Below are positions 1 to 11,100 of a stretch of 64,000 bases of DNA, piece after piece. Position numbers and translations under genes: made by a program. The stretch's first letter is position 1. The number at the start of each line of letters is the position of its first letter. This DNA is from Mortierella alpina (Eukaryota; Mortierellomycota; Mortierellomycetes; Mortierellales; Mortierellaceae). The notes under the pieces were generated by a model, which did no database searches, was not told the origin of the DNA, and saw only the letters and a list, made by a program, of their open reading frames with translations. Location: the NCBI GenBank assembly GCA_029449245.1, contig JANATF010000010.1:620001-684000 (forward strand). The letters are read 5' to 3'.

Positions 1-2
1 CT

Positions 3-1653
3 TGGGAGGTGGAGACCAACCCGTTCCTGGATGATGCTCGAACGCAAAAGAGGAGTCGGAGCATTGAAACTAATGACGCAGAGAAACCCCACCGTGGCGT
101 CGCTGGATCGTATTACCTTGATCACTTTAATCTCAGTCGTGGATCATCTCCTTTGAGTGGTAGTCCAAGGGCACATTCCAAAAAGAGACCATTGCCATTG
201 AGCCCTCTGAAGGCGAAAGCTCATCTCAAGCTGGACTTGGAGACGGATCATGACTTTGATTTCCAGGTCGACGATTCCTATACAGCCGATATGAGAATTG
301 AGAACGGACTGGACGACGATTATGGATTGCCACCACCGCCACCGAACTTTGACCATGGTTTGACAGGGCATGATGACGAGTCGCACAAGAACACTACAGA
401 ATGGGAAGATGATAGAGGCAAGGAGGCGGGAAAGAAGAGACGGGTCTCGCCTGAACGTGAATCGACAGATCAGGATCTCTACTCCAACAGACGGCGATCT
501 CGGTCCTTTTCAACGTCGCACTGGATTGAGGAGGATGTCAAACTTGAGGTCAAAGTCGAGAAGGACAGCAAGTGCTACAACGATACCTTTGGCGTTCAGA
601 ATCTTGCTACTGCGGTGAAATCGGAAAAAGATGCGACTACTCTGCAGCAATTCAGGCAGGACCAGATCGATGATATTTCCTCGAGGGTGCGTCCAGTGTC
701 CCCAGAGCTGCCGAACCCAAAGATCAAAGCAGAGCCAGTGAAATCAAAGGAAGTACAAGGAGCATTCAACAGTGCAGTCATTGACTTGTCGTCTGACGAA
801 GATGGTCAAGACGACAATGAAGGTGCTATAGCAACAGCATCAAGTCGGGATCACGACGTTCTAGGATTGGACATTCATCCCATTAAGATCAAGGCAGACC
901 CAGAACAGAGTGCCTTTCTTTCGCGGACGAAAATACCCATCGCCTCAGTGCCCACTCCCTCAGCGCGGCGGTCAATGTCTCGATCAAACAGTGTACAATC
1001 CGTAGGCCAGGCAACCGAACCCTTGGCTTATGTGAAAAAGGAGGAGACTTTGCTCGAATTCGACTTTGAAGATGGCGACGATTTCGGCGGGCTAGTAGAA
1101 AGAACGCGTTTGATACCTGAAGTTGAACTGGACCATGTCAAGAGCCATGTCTTGAACAAAGAAGAGGTCAAAGCAAGAGTAAGAGTAGCGCCGTGATATT
1201 TTTTATCGATCACGATTGCTTGGACGTGCAGTTGATGTCTAACCATATTTGTTTCTGCATCTCTAAGGCGCGTGTTCATAAACTTGGCAAGTTTTCGCTT
1301 ACCACCCAAGCAGTCTCCATTCCTATCCTCCTGCTACCCGCCAAGGCAGCAAAAGGTTATGGTTTAACACCGGACGAATCGCCGACCAAAACAATACTGG
1401 AAGCGGTGCTTGAGCAGAGTGTGGTCGAGACTTTTACAGAGCTCTCTCTGAGCGAGTTCAGGGACCTTTTGCGTTTTAAACACGAGAACAAGGTCAGAGA
1501 GGTAAGCAAGAGCAAATAATGCCTTTGCCAGCATTCATCCCCCATCTCTGTTTGCGTATACCTTGTGCATATGTCTGCCCTTGAAAGGTGTTAACGGCAG
1601 GAAATGAATCCTCTCCATGTTATGGTTGCGCTACTAGGCAGTGGCCAAGCTAA
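3..1653 (+). CDS. Acidic protein with many SUMO-type motifs, 5' end outside window
   Basis: The reading frame is open from the window edge, so the start lies upstream. Proposed exons are 3-1178, 1268-1501 and 1588-1653. Intron 1 has GTAAGA, a CTAAC branch point near 1239 and a TAAG acceptor. The second intron (GAG/GTAAGC at 1502) is less certain; reading through it gives a stop at 1517-1519 instead. The protein is charged and low in complexity, with basic patches (KKRR) near residue 140. It contains at least six psi-K-x-E/D motifs (VKLE, VKVE, VKSE, IKAE, IKAD, VKKE) and a hydrophobic-acidic SUMO-interaction-like motif, VIDLSSDED, around 778-801. I do not recognise the family. The motif pattern suggests a nuclear, SUMO-regulated protein, which is inference. 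The C-terminal exon (LTPDESPTKTILEAVLEQ region) may be a small folded helical module. Confidence 0.7.
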
Positions 1654-2713
1654 GAACACGGTTAGGCAAGGCAGACACGGTCGAGTGCCAGTTCAGAGGG
1701 ATGCGCAGCGGCATTGTTGTGATCCGGGATCTCAAGATCTTGACAGAGAAGCGCCATTAGAAAGTCAGCCCTTTGATACCCAGTCTATACATGTTTTTTT
1801 TATCAAACCGAGGGCAACTTTGACACCTTTTGTGGAAGCGGGCGTGGTGATTTCTGTATAGGTGTTTGTGGGTGTGTTTGTCAGCGAGGTACGACTGACG
1901 AATATTTTGCGGGTCGCGCGCACGAGCCGCACTTCTGTATACACCACTTTGAGATGAAATATTCTCTCACAAGGGCAGCGAGAATGATGAATCCATTATA
2001 TGCCACCAGTCGGAAGCACTGTGTATTTAACAGGAGGCGAGGAGAGCTTCAACAGATGAAGAATGATTGATAATTAGGCGTATGCCATGGTTGCATCGGA
2101 GGAGAGAGTACCTTTGCTGTATATAGACTACATGTGTTGTGTACGTCCCTGATGCCCTCGCCCTGCTGCTTCCTCCATTTCGCCGTGGCAGTGCTTGGTT
2201 AGAGCTCGTTACACAAGGGCGAGTGAGCCAGGGCAAAGATGTTCAAATAGAGCATGCATTCGACCATAGTTCCCACACTCCTTCCTTCTGTACTGCTTTC
2301 TTCCTCGAAACGCATCTATCGCTCTATCTGCACAGCTGTGTCCCTCACCCATCCTCAGCTTTTCGTGTCGAGAGATTCACCAGTGCCCGTCTATCATAGC
2401 CTTCTTCTCGTCCGACAAAAGTTCAAGAACATATCTCAGGTACACATCGTCGCATTCAAGATAATAGATAAGGAATGAATCGCTTTTCAATAGCTTTGTA
2501 GAGTCTAACGATCTGTTGTTCAGAATAGCAATACTCTGTGTCCTCGCATTCCGACAAGTGCATAACCGTGCGCCCCTTCTCCAGATACCTTGAAAGCCAT
2601 TGAAGGTAGGAACAATACACATGACCAACAGATAGTCGTGCCTGGTCCCTCGAAGCAATTGCTCATCGAATTACTTTCTCTCTCGGTGCATAATGAAACA
2701 GTAGATCCTGGCC
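1654..2713. other. Intergenic; right half is duplicated 5' flank of the NLR gene
   Basis: No coding gene is seen. From about 2145 the sequence resembles the stretch before the second NLR copy (about 7545-8111). Shared blocks include GGCAGTGCT, GCATTCGACCAT near 2254, a CACCCATCCTCAGCTT block near 2346, GAGAGATTCACCAGTG near 2370 and ATCTCAGGTAC near 2434. This is therefore the left flank, probably promoter plus 5' UTR, of the duplicated unit. The ATCTCAG/GTAC junction could be a 5'-UTR splice donor or an exon end, but no partner could be fixed. Confidence 0.6.
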
Positions 2714-3922
2714 ATGACCAAAATACCAAAGACCGCTGCTCCTGAGCACGATGAACATGGTGACGACAAATCGATCTCGTCTCAGCACCTGAGAAAGCGA
2801 GACAAGTTCTTCAACATGTTTCGATCTGACAAAACTGAGGTTCGCGCCCAGCCCTTGGCTGATCAACTCGAAACAAAGATCCACCACGCCGACTCTGTCA
2901 GCATTAAGGTTGGCGATGGTCATCACGGCAGTGCCCATTCTACCAGCTTTGCCGTCAGCAGCTCCGAAGCAGCTACTGCATCCACGACCGAAATTGCAAA
3001 GGTCCGTTTGGATATCTTCTCCACGAATATAGTCCGGCCAGCTGTCAAAACCGCAGTGCCAAAGTTTGGCGCACGCATCGACAACACGCCTCAGCTCGCC
3101 CTGTGTGGCAGCCTTCTACCAAAAATGACAGCTGTGAATCCATCTGATGATTCGAGCCTTGAAATCAACCTCCTCCAGATAATGGAAGCCTCGCAGGATA
3201 CACCCATCGATGATGCGAATCTCGAATGGGTCAAGGCCATTGAACAAAATCCAATTGAAAAGAGCCATGTCCGCTGGCTGCTCGACCGCATGGTTGAAGA
3301 GTTTGCCAAGGATGCAGTCAAGAGATTTGCCACTGTCTCAGAGATCGTTCTCCTTGGGCCCGTCCTTGATTACGAGCACTACCGCAAGCTGCTCAATTGC
3401 TTCATCGGCGAGTTTGAAAAGGCCACTATTCTGGATGTCGATCTGCTCAATGGCCTTGTCCAGCTGGTCCAGTGTGCCTCTGAGGGGTATCTTGTTGCCG
3501 ATGATCTGATCAAGATCTTGAGCATTCTCAGGACACGTCTGCAGCAGACAAACCAGCAGTCGACCAGGCACCCGTACCACCTCACCCTGGCGGTCTCACG
3601 ACTGCTAGATGTCATGGCCAAGCACGAGGTCAAGGATCTCGACCGAGTGGAGCAGCACGAGCCACTGGGCGAAGTGTTGAGCAGCCTGAGAGGGAGTTCA
3701 GATCCGTTTCTGATGTACCAGGCGTCGTACGCATTCCAGGCACTTCAGTATGTCCCAGACAACGAATCCGTTCTTCGGGCCGTCATGCGCTATTCTGGAG
3801 TCGTTGCTGAGAGCCTTGTCAGCATTTCAGGAGTCCTCGATCTGGATCTAGGCGGGTTTCTTGAGGGTCTGGGCCAGCTCCAAAAGACAATCGTTGAGAC
3901 TGTCGGGATCGCCAAGTCGGCC

Positions 3923-4479
3923 GTTGAAGGTGCACGATCGCTGATTAACAGTGGCAAGGGGGTGTTTGAGGCCATCAAAGAAGGAATCAGCTCTAGAAAT
4001 AAGAGAGCGTGGTATCCAGCTATTGTCGGAGCCAACGCCTTGGTTCGAGAAGGAAGACTGGCTGATCTCAAGACGGTTATCATGGAGGCCGCTTGTCGAC
4101 AGAGTCCCGAGTTCCAATGGGGAATCAGTCAGTTGCTCGGAGAGATTGCAGTGGATACCACGTGGGAGAGAGCCATCCGCCACGAGGCTGTCGATTTCTT
4201 GGTTGACTTATATACCAACGATCCAGATTGGGGACGAGATGCCAGCGTGAAGACATGGATCTTGACAATCCTCTACATCGTTTCTGAGGACCAGGAACAA
4301 TCAATCCACGTTCCAGCTGCAATTCTGCAGCAAGCAACTGACGAGACTGAAGCTGTCAAGTCTGCCAACCGCTACCCACTGAGATCTCAATTGCCGGTGC
4401 CTGTGGTTTCACCATTGCTTGCTCGAGTCCAAGAGATCCCATTTGTCGAACGCGATCTGAACCTGCTCAAAGCCCAGCG
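3923..4479 (+). repeat. Gene-conversion tract, copy 1 side
   Basis: All 557 bases are identical to 9321-9877 when read side by side. Sequence immediately outside differs every few tens of bases (first differences at 3922 G/A and 4480 A/C). The tract covers the end of the helical N-terminal region, just before the NACHT domain. A uniform tract inside diverged flanks is the usual mark of recent gene conversion between tandem copies. Confidence 0.85.
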
Positions 4480-6180
4480 ACTTGCGAGTCATGAACAAAG
4501 GGTGTATATCCCTCCTCAAGCCAAGGCTAGTCTTCAAGCGTCAGACAAGGAAACAAAGCCGCTCATGGATCTGGTCAACGAGTTCCTGTGCAGCGACCAA
4601 CAAGTTCTGCTGGTACTAGGCGATTCCGGAGCAGGAAAATCGACATTCAACAGACACCTTGAGCCTACTCTATGGAACGAATACACTGTAGGCGGCCCCA
4701 TGCCACTGTTTATCAATCTACCTGCCGTGACAGGGTGCTATCGTGATATCATTGGTGAGCAGTTGCGGACCCACAGTTTCTCGGAGGAAAAGATCAAGGA
4801 GCTGAAGAATCATCGGCAGATGATCCTTATTTGCGATGGCTACGACGAAACCCAATTGGAGATCAACCTTCATACAGCCAACAAATTCAACCAAGAAGGG
4901 CAACCAAACACCAAGATGATTATCAGCTGCAGGAGCACATATCTTGGTCATGACTACCGCAGCCAGTTTAAGCCGCAGACTGATCGATACGCCAGCACAG
5001 CGGCCATTTTGTACACGGAGGCGTCATTGTACTATTCTCGAGTGGCCAGATCGAAGACTATGTCTGTCAGTTTGTGCGAGATCCAGAGGTACACAAACTG
5101 ATGGGCAAGAGTCACGTCTGGGGCTCGGAGGTGTACATGAGTATGCTGCAGTCGATCCCCAACATTATGGAGCTCGTCAAGAACCCGTTCCTGCTCTCAC
5201 TCTCACTCAGAGCGCTGCCTCTTGTCGTCAAGGACGCAGTGGATCTTGCCAAAGTCAAAGTCACACGGCTGACTCTGTACGATTCTTTCACGGACCAGTG
5301 GCTGGACAATAACAAATGTCGGCTACAAAGCATCACGTTGTCGGCGGAGGCAGAGAATGCGCTGCAAGAGCTGCTTGAAGAAGGCTTCGCCTCAAGCGCG
5401 ATTGATTTTTTGAAGAACCTTGCGGTTGCCATTTTCAAGGAGCAAGGTGGCAATCCTATTGTTCAATACACACCGAGAAGCGACAAAGGGACGTGGAAGT
5501 CCAAGTTTTTTGGCACTGAGCCTGACATTGTCCTCCTTCGAGAGTCCAGTCCACTGTCGCGTGTGGGCGTCCAGCATCGAGTCATGCATCGCTCATTACT
5601 AGAGTATTTTTACTCTCGACACATACACGAAGCATATAGCTTGATGTCTGAGGGCGTACAGAATCTCGCCAACCACCTTTGGGCCAGACCAACCTTGTCA
5701 AGGAATCATCGGTCATCGCCTTTCTGGCTGAGCATGTGCAAAGCGACCTGGCTTTCAAGCAACAACTCCATCAGATCGTTGAGCTATCCAAAACCGACGC
5801 TACCGCAAGTCAGGCAGCAGCAAACGCCATCACTACCTTGGTTCGGGCTGGTGTTACATTCAATGGGACTGATCTCCGAGGTATCCAGATACCAGGCGCA
5901 GACTTGAACGGAGGACAGTTCGACTCGACACAACTGCAAGGAGCGGATTTGAGTAATACCAACCTTCGCAATATTTGGCTCCGTCAGGCGGATTTGAGCG
6001 AGGCGCAGATGACAGGAGTGCAGTTTGGCGAATGGCAATATCTTGCCGAAGAGGGCAATGTGATGAGCTGCGCGTACTCGCCGGATGGAAACGCATTTGC
6101 CGTGGGCGTTAGGAATGGCACAATCAGTCTGTACACGACCTCGACTTGGGAAAGGACACACGTTCTGAGTGGCCATAATT

Positions 6181-7174
6181 CCCGTGTTATGAGCGTGGTA
6201 TTTTCGCCAAACGGCCAGCAAATTGCCTCGGGCGGTTTAGACAAGACGGTGCGACTCTGGGACGCGCAAACTGGTGCACCTGGAATCATTCTAAGCGGCC
6301 ACACCAGGTGTGTTAATAGCGTGGTGTTTTCGCCAAACGGTCAGCAGATTGCCTCGGGTAGTGTAGACAACACAGTGCGACTCTGGGACACGCAAACCGG
6401 TGCACCTGGCATCATTCTCAGCGGCCACACCGACTCTTTTTGGAGCGTGGTGTTTTCGCCAAACGGTCAGCAGATTGCCACGGGTGGTTCAGACAGCAAG
6501 GTGCGACTCTGGGACGCTCAGACCGGTGCACTTGGTCTCACTTTAAGCGGCCACAAAGACCCTGTTATGAGCGTGGCGTTTTCGCCAAACGGCCAGCAGA
6601 TTGCCTCGGGCAGTTCAGACAACACCGTGCGACTCTGGGACGCACAATCCGGTGCACCTGGCGTCATTCAAAGCGGCCACACCACGTCAGTTACGAGCGT
6701 GGTATTTTCGCCAAACGGGCAGCAAATTGCCTCGGGCAGTTCAGACAACACCGTGCGACTCTGGGACGCGCAAACTGGTGCATCTGTTTTGATTTTAAGT
6801 GGCCACACCGACTCTGTTTACAGCGTGGTGTTTTCGCTAAACGGGAAGCAGATTGCCTCAGGTAGTTCAGACAACACAGTGCGACTCTGGGACGCACAGA
6901 CCGGTGCACCTGGTATCACTTTAAGCGGCCACACCGAGGCTGTTTGGAGCATAATATTTTCGCCAAACGGCCAGCAAATTGCCTTGGGCAGTGGCGATGA
7001 TACCGTGCGATTCTGGGACGCACAAACTGGTGCGCCTGGTATCATTCTAAGCGGCCACACCGCCATTGTTTGGAGCGTGGTATTTTCACCCAACGGCCAG
7101 CAAATTGCCTCGGGCAGTTCCGACTTGACGGTGCGGATATGGGACGTGGCATCTGGTCACTGCATGGCCGTGGT
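6181..7174 (+). repeat. WD40 126-bp repeat array, copy 1 (8 regular units)
   Basis: There are eight consecutive near-identical units of 126 bp (42 residues), each with the core FSPNGQQIASGS followed by TVRLWDAQTG and SGHT. A degenerate WD unit flanks each side, giving 10 in all. Units differ mainly in the three residues after GHT (for example RCV, DSF, DPV, TSV, DSV, EAV, AIV) and around the S/D-N/K position. This is the same pattern as in copy 2. Confidence 0.9.
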
Positions 7175-7448
7175 CAAGGATTTTCATGGGTGGGTTACAA
7201 GTGTCGCATGGAAAGCAATTGGAAACGAGAGTTATCTTGCAACCGGTTGTAAAAATAAATCCCTTCGCCTATGGAAAGTCTCAGGAGATCGCCATCTTGA
7301 ATGGAGCTCAGGACACGACTGACTTGCTGTGTCAGACACCAAAATATCAACTGCGCTGGGCTTAAGCAGGATGAATATGAGACTCTTGGAGCAACGCGGC
7401 GCTTCGAGCATCTCAGTTCTGTCAGGAAGTGCACCTTCTGCAGACTAG

Positions 7449-8111
7449 TGGCACTTTTCCTTGAAGGCAAGCCAATAAACCTCATTATGAATTCTCTTTA
7501 TGTGGTTGCAACTTTGATGTATGAATGCAGCTGTGTCAATGTCGCAATGTCGTCGTGGCAGTGCTCAAGCTTCTCAAGCTGCTCAAGTTACACAACAGCG
7601 AGTGAGGGCGATGTTTAAAGGGAGCATTATGCATTCGACCATCGTTCCCACACTCCCCCCTTTTGTATTGCTTTCTTCTTTCCTTCATATTACGCTTCCT
7701 CTTTCACCCCACCCACACAGCTGCGTCCGTCACCCATCCTCAGCTTCTCGTGCCGAGAGATTCACCAGTGTCTGCCTGTCATAGCATTCGTCTCGTCCGA
7801 CCAAAGTCAGCAATATAAAACAGATCTCAGGTACCCATCATCGTGTGCAAGTGGTCATAAATGCGGGGGGCAGCAGTGATTAAGAGGTGTGTAGTTTTTA
7901 ACGATCTATTGTCCAGGATAGCCAGTTCGCTGTGTTACTCACATTCTGTTCCGACAAGTGGATCAGCGTGCAAACCTTCTCCAGATAACTTAACAACCAC
8001 TGAAGGTAGGAACAACGCGCAGGAGCAACAAATAGCCTTGCTTGATCCTGGGGTGGCCCCTCGGAGCAGTTACTCACTCTACCGTTGTTTATAATATAGT
8101 AGTGCTTGGCA
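7449..8111. other. Intergenic; 5' flank of NLR copy 2 (duplicated)
   Basis: From about 7545 this region repeats the flank before copy 1, with about 10-20% differences by eye. Shared landmarks are GGCAGTGCT near 7557, GCATTCGACCAT near 7631, CACCCATCCTCAGCTT near 7733, GAGAGATTCACCAGTG near 7757 and ATCTCAGGTACCCATC near 7824. It probably contains the promoter and a 5' UTR. No coding gene is seen. Confidence 0.6.
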
Positions 8112-11100
8112 ATGACCAAAAAATCAAAGACCGCTGCTCCTGAGCACGATGAACATGGCGACGACAAATCGATCTCGTCTCAGCACTTGAGGAAGCGAGA
8201 CAAGTTCCTCAACATGTTTCGATCTGATAAAACTGAGGCTCACGCCAACCCCTTGGCTTCTCGACCGGATGCTAATATTCAGCACACCAAGTCTGTCAAC
8301 ATCAAGGTTGGCGATGATCATCACAGCAGTTCCCATTCTAGTAGCATTGCCATCAGCAGCTCCGAAGCAGCTACTGGATCCACGACCGAAACTGCCAAGG
8401 TCCGCATGGATATCTTCTCCACGAATATAACCCGGCCAGCTGTTAAAACCGCAGTGCCAAAGTTTGGCGCACGCATCGACAACACGCCTCAGCTCGTCCT
8501 GTGTACCACTCTTCTACCAAAGATTACAGCCGTGCCTCCATCTGAGGAGTCGAGCATTGAAATCAACCTCCTCCAGATAAAGGAAGCCCTGCAGGACACA
8601 CCAGTCGATGATGCGAATCGCGAATGGGTCAAGACTATTGAACAATATCCAATTGAGCAGAGCCATGTCCGCTGGCTGCTTGAACGCATGGTTGAGGAGT
8701 TTGCCAAGGATGCAGTTAAGGGATCTGCCACTGTCTCAGAGATCGTTCTCCTTGGGCCCGTCCTTGATTACGAGCACTACCGCAAGCTGCTCAATTGCTT
8801 CATCAGCGAGTTTGAAAAGGCCACCATTCTGGATGTCGGTCTGCTCGATGGCCTTCTCCAGCTGGTCCAGTGCGCCTCTGAGGGGTATCTTGTTGCTGAT
8901 GATCTGATCAAGATCTTGAGCATCCTCAGGATACGTCTGCAGCAGACGAATCAGCAATCGACCAAGCACCCATACCACCTCACCCTGGCGGTATCGCGAC
9001 TGTTGGATGTCATGGGTAAACACGAGGTCAAGGATCTCGACCGAGTGGAGCAGCACGAGCCATTGGGTGATGTGTTGAGCAGCCTGAGAGGGAGTTCAGA
9101 TCCGTTTCTGATGTACCAGGCATCGTACGCGTTCCAAGCACTTCAATATGTCCCAGACAACGAAACCGTTCTTCGGGCTGTCATGCGCTATTCCGGAGTC
9201 GTAGCTGAAAGCCTTATCGGCATTTCAGGAGTCCTCAATCTGGATCTGGGCGGGTTTCTTGAGGGTCTGACTCAGCTCCAAAAAACAATCGTTGAGACTG
9301 TCGGGATCGCCAAGTCGGCCATTGAAGGTGCACGATCGCTGATTAACAGTGGCAAGGGGGTGTTTGAGGCCATCAAAGAAGGAATCAGCTCTAGAAATAA
9401 GAGAGCGTGGTATCCAGCTATTGTCGGAGCCAACGCCTTGGTTCGAGAAGGAAGACTGGCTGATCTCAAGACGGTTATCATGGAGGCCGCTTGTCGACAG
9501 AGTCCCGAGTTCCAATGGGGAATCAGTCAGTTGCTCGGAGAGATTGCAGTGGATACCACGTGGGAGAGAGCCATCCGCCACGAGGCTGTCGATTTCTTGG
9601 TTGACTTATATACCAACGATCCAGATTGGGGACGAGATGCCAGCGTGAAGACATGGATCTTGACAATCCTCTACATCGTTTCTGAGGACCAGGAACAATC
9701 AATCCACGTTCCAGCTGCAATTCTGCAGCAAGCAACTGACGAGACTGAAGCTGTCAAGTCTGCCAACCGCTACCCACTGAGATCTCAATTGCCGGTGCCT
9801 GTGGTTTCACCATTGCTTGCTCGAGTCCAAGAGATCCCATTTGTCGAACGCGATCTGAACCTGCTCAAAGCCCAGCGCCTTGCGAGTCATGATCAAAGGG
9901 TGTACATCCCTCCTCAAGCCAAGGCTAGTCTTCACGCATCTGATAAGGAAACAAAGCCGCTCATGGATCTGGTCAACGAGTTCCTGGGCAGTGACCAACA
10001 AGTTCTGCTGGTACTAGGTGATTCTGGAGCAGGAAAATCGACATTCAACAGACACCTTGAGCATACTCTATGGAACGAGTACACTGTAGGCAGCCCCATA
10101 CCGCTCTTCATCAATCTACCTGCCGTGACAGAAAACTACCGGGATATCATTGGTGAACAATTGCGGACCCACAAGTTCTCGGAGGAAAAGATCAAGGAGC
10201 TGAAGGAGCATCGAGAGATGGTCCTCATTTGCGATGGCTACGACGAAACCCAATTAGAGATCAACCTTCATACAGCCAACAAATTCAACCAAGAAGGGCA
10301 ACCAAACACCAAGATGATTATCAGCTGCAGGAGCACCTATCTCGGACAAGACTACCGCAGCCAGTTTCAGCCGCAGAAAGACGACCGGTATAGCGGCACA
10401 GCAGCGATTTTGTACACGGAGGCCGTCATTGTGCCATTCTCGAGTGACCAGATCGAGGACTATGTCAGTCAGTTTGTGCGAGATCCAGAGGTACACAAAC
10501 TGATGGGCAAGAGTCGCGTCTGGAGCACAGAGGTATACATGAGCATGCTGCAGTCGATCCCCAAAATGATGGAGCTCGTGAAGAACCCGTTCCTGCTCTC
10601 ACTCTCACTCAGAGCGTTGCCTCGTGTTGTCAAGGATGCAGTTGATCTTGCCAAGGTCAAAGTCACACGGCTAACGCTGTATGATTCCTTCACGGACCAG
10701 TGGCTGGACAATAACAAATGTCGGCTGGAGAGTATGACCTTGACAGCGGAGGCAGCGAAAGCACTCAAAGAGCTGCGTGAGGAAGGCTTTGCACCAAGCG
10801 CGATTGATTTTTTGAAGAGGCTTGCGGCTGCAATATTCAAGGAGCAAGGAGGAAATCCTATTGTTCAGTACACACCGAGAAGCGACAAAGGGACGTGGAA
10901 ATCCAAGTATTTTGGCACAGAGCCTGACATCGTCCTCCTTCGAGAGTCCAGTCCACTATCGCGTGTAGGCGTCCAGCATCGATTCATGCACCGGTCGCTG
11001 TTAGAGTATTTTTACTCTCGACACATACACGAGTCACATAGCTTGATGTCAGAGGGTGCACAGGATCTCGCCAACCACCCTTTGGGCCAGACCAACCTTG

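Larger units (their letters stand above)
2714..7448 (+). pseudogene. NLR-like NACHT-pentapeptide-WD40 gene, copy 1, broken
   Basis: This copy aligns along its whole length with the intact copy at 8112-13364. It opens at ATG 2714 and reads to 5101. A missing C at about 5022 (GAGGCGTC here, GAGGCCGTC in copy 2) shifts frame. A second missing C near 5677 (CCACCTTT against CCACCCTTT) shifts it again, so the WD40 part lies in a third frame, ending at 7322. There a CGA-to-TGA change stops translation at a point where copy 2 continues for about 42 residues. Homology remains readable to a TAG at 7446-7448. A 9-nt deletion precedes this stop. The NACHT Walker A (GDSGAGKST, near 4620) and Walker B-like (LICDGYDE, near 4830) motifs are intact. 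It carries 10 WD40 units against 14 in copy 2. Both 1-nt losses lie in short C runs, so assembly error is an alternative, but the nonsense change argues for decay. Confidence 0.85.

Noticed and set aside
1604-1861. Small ORF downstream of the first gene
   Set aside because: It could be the last exon only with an acceptor six bases from the branch-like TTAAC. The composition is not protein-like.
5022-5677. Programmed frameshifting in NLR copy 1
   Set aside because: No slippery heptamer or pseudoknot is evident, both sites are simple base losses relative to copy 2, and a third lesion is present.
6440-6865. Shifted-frame plus and minus ORFs in the WD40 arrays
   Set aside because: Repeat-driven shadows of the WD40 frame, as for many similar ORFs at 11435-13084.
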